Positions 7,420-8,677 of a stretch of DNA of 8,677 nucleotides are shown here, piece by piece. The DNA is from an uncultured bacterium. GTDB taxonomy: Bacteria > CSSED10-310 > CALFER01. Both the position numbers and the translations under genes were made by a program. The DNA lies in contig CALFER010000037.1 of NCBI GenBank assembly GCA_937951895.1, forward strand, positions 1 to 8,677, in the 5' to 3' direction. Positions within the stretch are counted from its first letter, which is position 1, and every line of letters starts with the position of its first letter. The notes beneath the pieces were generated by a model. That model saw only the letters and a list, made by a program, of their open reading frames with translations, made no database searches and was not told where the DNA came from.

Positions 7420-7935
7420 CTACGGCACCGTGAATCGCAGTGCCGCCCCGCTTCTGATTTCCAATCTGTCGGCTTCCCCCGCTCCAATCTCAAGAACATA
7501 CATCCCCCGTCCGTTCCGCACCGGCACGTCCGCATCCGGCACGCGGTCGCGACACGCCGGCACGCGCGACGCCACGGACGTCACTTTCCCGTTGCGGTCG
7601 ATCCAGATGATGTCCAGCGAGATCCAAGTGTTGCGCATCCAGATCTGCTGGTCTCCCTCGTTCGAATAGACAAACAGCATCCCGGTGTTCTCCGGAACGG
7701 ATTCACGGAACATCATCCCGATCATCTTTTCACGGGGTGTCCGGGCCACTTCCGCGCGGATCGTTCGCCCGGACGGCAGTTCGATGGAGATGACGGGCAG
7801 GCCCCGTTGAGCACGGTCATCGCCGACCGGAATCGTCCCTCCGGTACTCCGTTCCCGCATGGTCCAGATGCCGGCAGCGATGATCACCGCCATCGAGACT
7901 CCATACACCAGCCGGCGTACCGCCATCGCTCTCAT
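7420..7935 (-). CDS. Membrane-anchored DUF192 family protein
   Basis: The product has 171 residues. Residues 9-24 form a hydrophobic segment after Arg-rich MRAMAVRR, which suggests an N-terminal membrane anchor or uncleaved signal with the rest outside the cytoplasm. Residues about 48-171 are a DUF192 (PF02643) domain, full length for the family. Its hallmarks are EVARTPREKMIGMMFRESV (62-80), GMLFVY (85-90), IWMRNTWISLDIIWID (98-113) and the C-terminal VLEIGAGEADR. DUF192 is a small beta-rich domain common in bacteria and archaea; I know of no established biochemical role. GGAGGAGA on the minus strand, with GGAGG 8 nt before the ATG at 7935, supports the start. The gene sits 59 bp after the TP-linker protein and just ahead of the S9 peptidase, in the same direction, so an operon is likely. 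What it contributes there is unknown. Confidence 0.92.
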   Translation of the reverse strand: MRAMAVRRLVYGVSMAVIIAAGIWTMRERSTGGTIPVGDDRAQRGLPVISIELPSGRTIRAEVARTPREKMIGMMFRESVPENTGMLFVYSNEGDQQIWMRNTWISLDIIWIDRNGKVTSVASRVPACRDRVPDADVPVRNGRGMYVLEIGAGEADRLEIRSGAALRFTVP

Positions 7936-7940
7936 GGATC

Positions 7941-7948
7941 TCTCCTCC
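7941..7948 (-). promoter_or_regulatory. Shine-Dalgarno sequence of the DUF192 gene
   Basis: The minus strand reads GGAGGAGA, with the GGAGG core 8 nt before the ATG at 7935. The site is strong and supports this start over the ATG three codons later (7926). Confidence 0.75.
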
Positions 7949-7994
7949 GGTCACCGGGGAACACGTCCGTCATTCCGGTCGCTCCCCCTTCAAC

Positions 7995-8677
7995 CTAATC
8001 ACTCCAGCCGAATTCAAACCGATCGTACTGTCCGATAATCCGGGTCATGCCGGAATCGGTCATGCCCGCATAGAACTGAACTCCAGACGCGGTGCCGGCT
8101 CCGGACGGCCACGTGAAAGAGGGGATCACGTCCTGGTTCGTCACGCCGGGCTGCAGATCGAGTGTATAGTGATCGAAGGACGTGAAGGACGGTGCGAAGT
8201 AATAGGAACCATATACATCGAGCAGCACGAATACGGGCACATCATCGAGCGCCGCAACGGATGGATTGCACAACTCGATGCGGCAGTAGCAGGGATCTCC
8301 CGGTCGATACCATCCCGACGGCATCAGAATCGATACGCCCAACTCCTGACACAAGGGCGTGGCCGTCGGCGTCACGGTGGGTTGTTCGGTCGGTGAAGCG
8401 GAGGGGATCTCGGTCGGCGTCGATGAGGGTGCCTGTGTCGGCGATGGAGACGGTGTTTCGGATGGCAGAGACGTCGGCGTCGGGGATGGAACCGGAGTCG
8501 CTGTCCCGGTCGGAGTCGAAGTGCGGGTCGGAGTCGCTGTGCGCGTCGGAGTGGCCGTGGCGGACACCGTGGGGGTGCGCGTCGGAGTAAGAGACGGCGT
8601 GCGCGTCGGGGTCGGGGACGCTGTCGGTGTCTGTGTCGGCGGATTCGGTGTGCCTGTGGCTGTCGGCGGAGGTGTCG
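7995..8677 (-). CDS. C-terminal part of a secreted TP-linker protein with an unrecognised end domain (5' end outside window)
   Basis: The frame enters at the right edge and runs 226 codons to TAG at 7995-7997. The first 107 or so residues are a TP/SP-rich linker. The remaining roughly 118 residues form a compact domain beginning LCQELGVSILMPSGWYRPGD, then CYCRIELCNP, VFVLLDVYGSYYFAPSF, PSFTWPSGAG and FYAGMTDSGM, ending FEFGWSD. It holds four Cys, all near its start, and many aromatic residues and short hydrophobic stretches, which looks like a beta-sandwich. I do not recognise it as a named Pfam domain. Such end domains on TP-linker proteins could serve attachment to the surface or recognition by a secretion system, but this is inference. 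A GTG at 8567 lies inside the linker and is not a plausible start, because the same linker continues upstream in frame. The functional part of the protein is outside the window. Confidence 0.85.
   Translation of the reverse strand, partial: TPPPTATGTPNPPTQTPTASPTPTRTPSLTPTRTPTVSATATPTRTATPTRTSTPTGTATPVPSPTPTSLPSETPSPSPTQAPSSTPTEIPSASPTEQPTVTPTATPLCQELGVSILMPSGWYRPGDPCYCRIELCNPSVAALDDVPVFVLLDVYGSYYFAPSFTSFDHYTLDLQPGVTNQDVIPSFTWPSGAGTASGVQFYAGMTDSGMTRIIGQYDRFEFGWSD
8355..8677 (-). repeat. TP/SP-rich linker of the right-edge protein
   Basis: About 107 codons of mostly Thr, Pro and Ser in words such as TPTRT, TPTATP, PSPTPT and SSTPTE run from the right edge to residue LCQE. Glu residues appear toward the C-terminal end (SETPS, PTEIPS, PTEQPT), unlike the uncharged subtilase linker. 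The plus strand is therefore strongly G/T-rich, with gtcgg and gtcgga repeated. Confidence 0.85.

Noticed and set aside
7947..7957. Short palindrome ccggtcaccgg beside the DUF192 ribosome binding site
   Set aside because: Only 5 bp per arm around one centre base; this is expected by chance in GC-rich DNA and is too small for an operator or terminator claim.
8565..8567. GTG as the start of the right-edge protein
   Set aside because: It lies in the middle of the TP linker. The same linker continues upstream in frame to the window edge, and no signal peptide follows the GTG.

Overview
The window looks like chromosomal DNA from a free-living, probably uncultivated bacterium with moderately high GC, by eye in the mid to upper 50s percent. 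It carries secreted proteins with long threonine-proline linkers. That linker style, the bacterial Shine-Dalgarno sequences and the tight gene packing all point to bacteria, but I cannot name the phylum. TP-rich secreted proteins occur in several little-studied lineages. I see no RNA gene, CRISPR array, insertion sequence or phage gene.

Layout. (1) Positions 1-4172, minus strand: the first 1390 codons of a giant secreted subtilase of the KP-43 type. It has a signal peptide, propeptide, S8 catalytic domain and KP-43-type beta-barrel, then three Cys-rich beta-sandwich-like modules separated by TP linkers. Its 3' end lies beyond the left edge. (2) Positions 4173-4344: a divergent intergenic region with a reasonable sigma70-type promoter for the subtilase and a weaker candidate for the rightward gene. 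(3) Positions 4345-5466, plus strand: a DUF1704/MATCAP-like putative zinc metallopeptidase with an HExxTH motif. (4) Positions 5482-7389, minus strand: a cytoplasmic S9 prolyl-oligopeptidase/acylaminoacyl-peptidase-like enzyme, convergent with gene 3 and only 15 bp from it. (5) Positions 7420-7935, minus strand: a membrane-anchored DUF192 protein just upstream of the S9 gene. (6) Position 7995 to the right edge, minus strand: the C-terminal part of another secreted TP-linker protein ending in an unrecognised domain of about 118 residues.

How they may fit together: the right-hand minus-strand genes (TP-linker protein, DUF192, S9 peptidase) are spaced 59 and 30 bp apart and could be one transcription unit. 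Three of the five genes encode peptidases. They have different predicted locations: the S8 enzyme is exported, while the S9 and DUF1704 enzymes have no export signal. This could reflect extracellular protein breakdown followed by intracellular peptide breakdown, but that link is inference from proximity only. The most interesting items are the compact DUF1704 metallopeptidase, the three Cys-rich modules on the subtilase and the unassigned C-terminal domain at the right edge. I do not see a convincing new multi-gene system.
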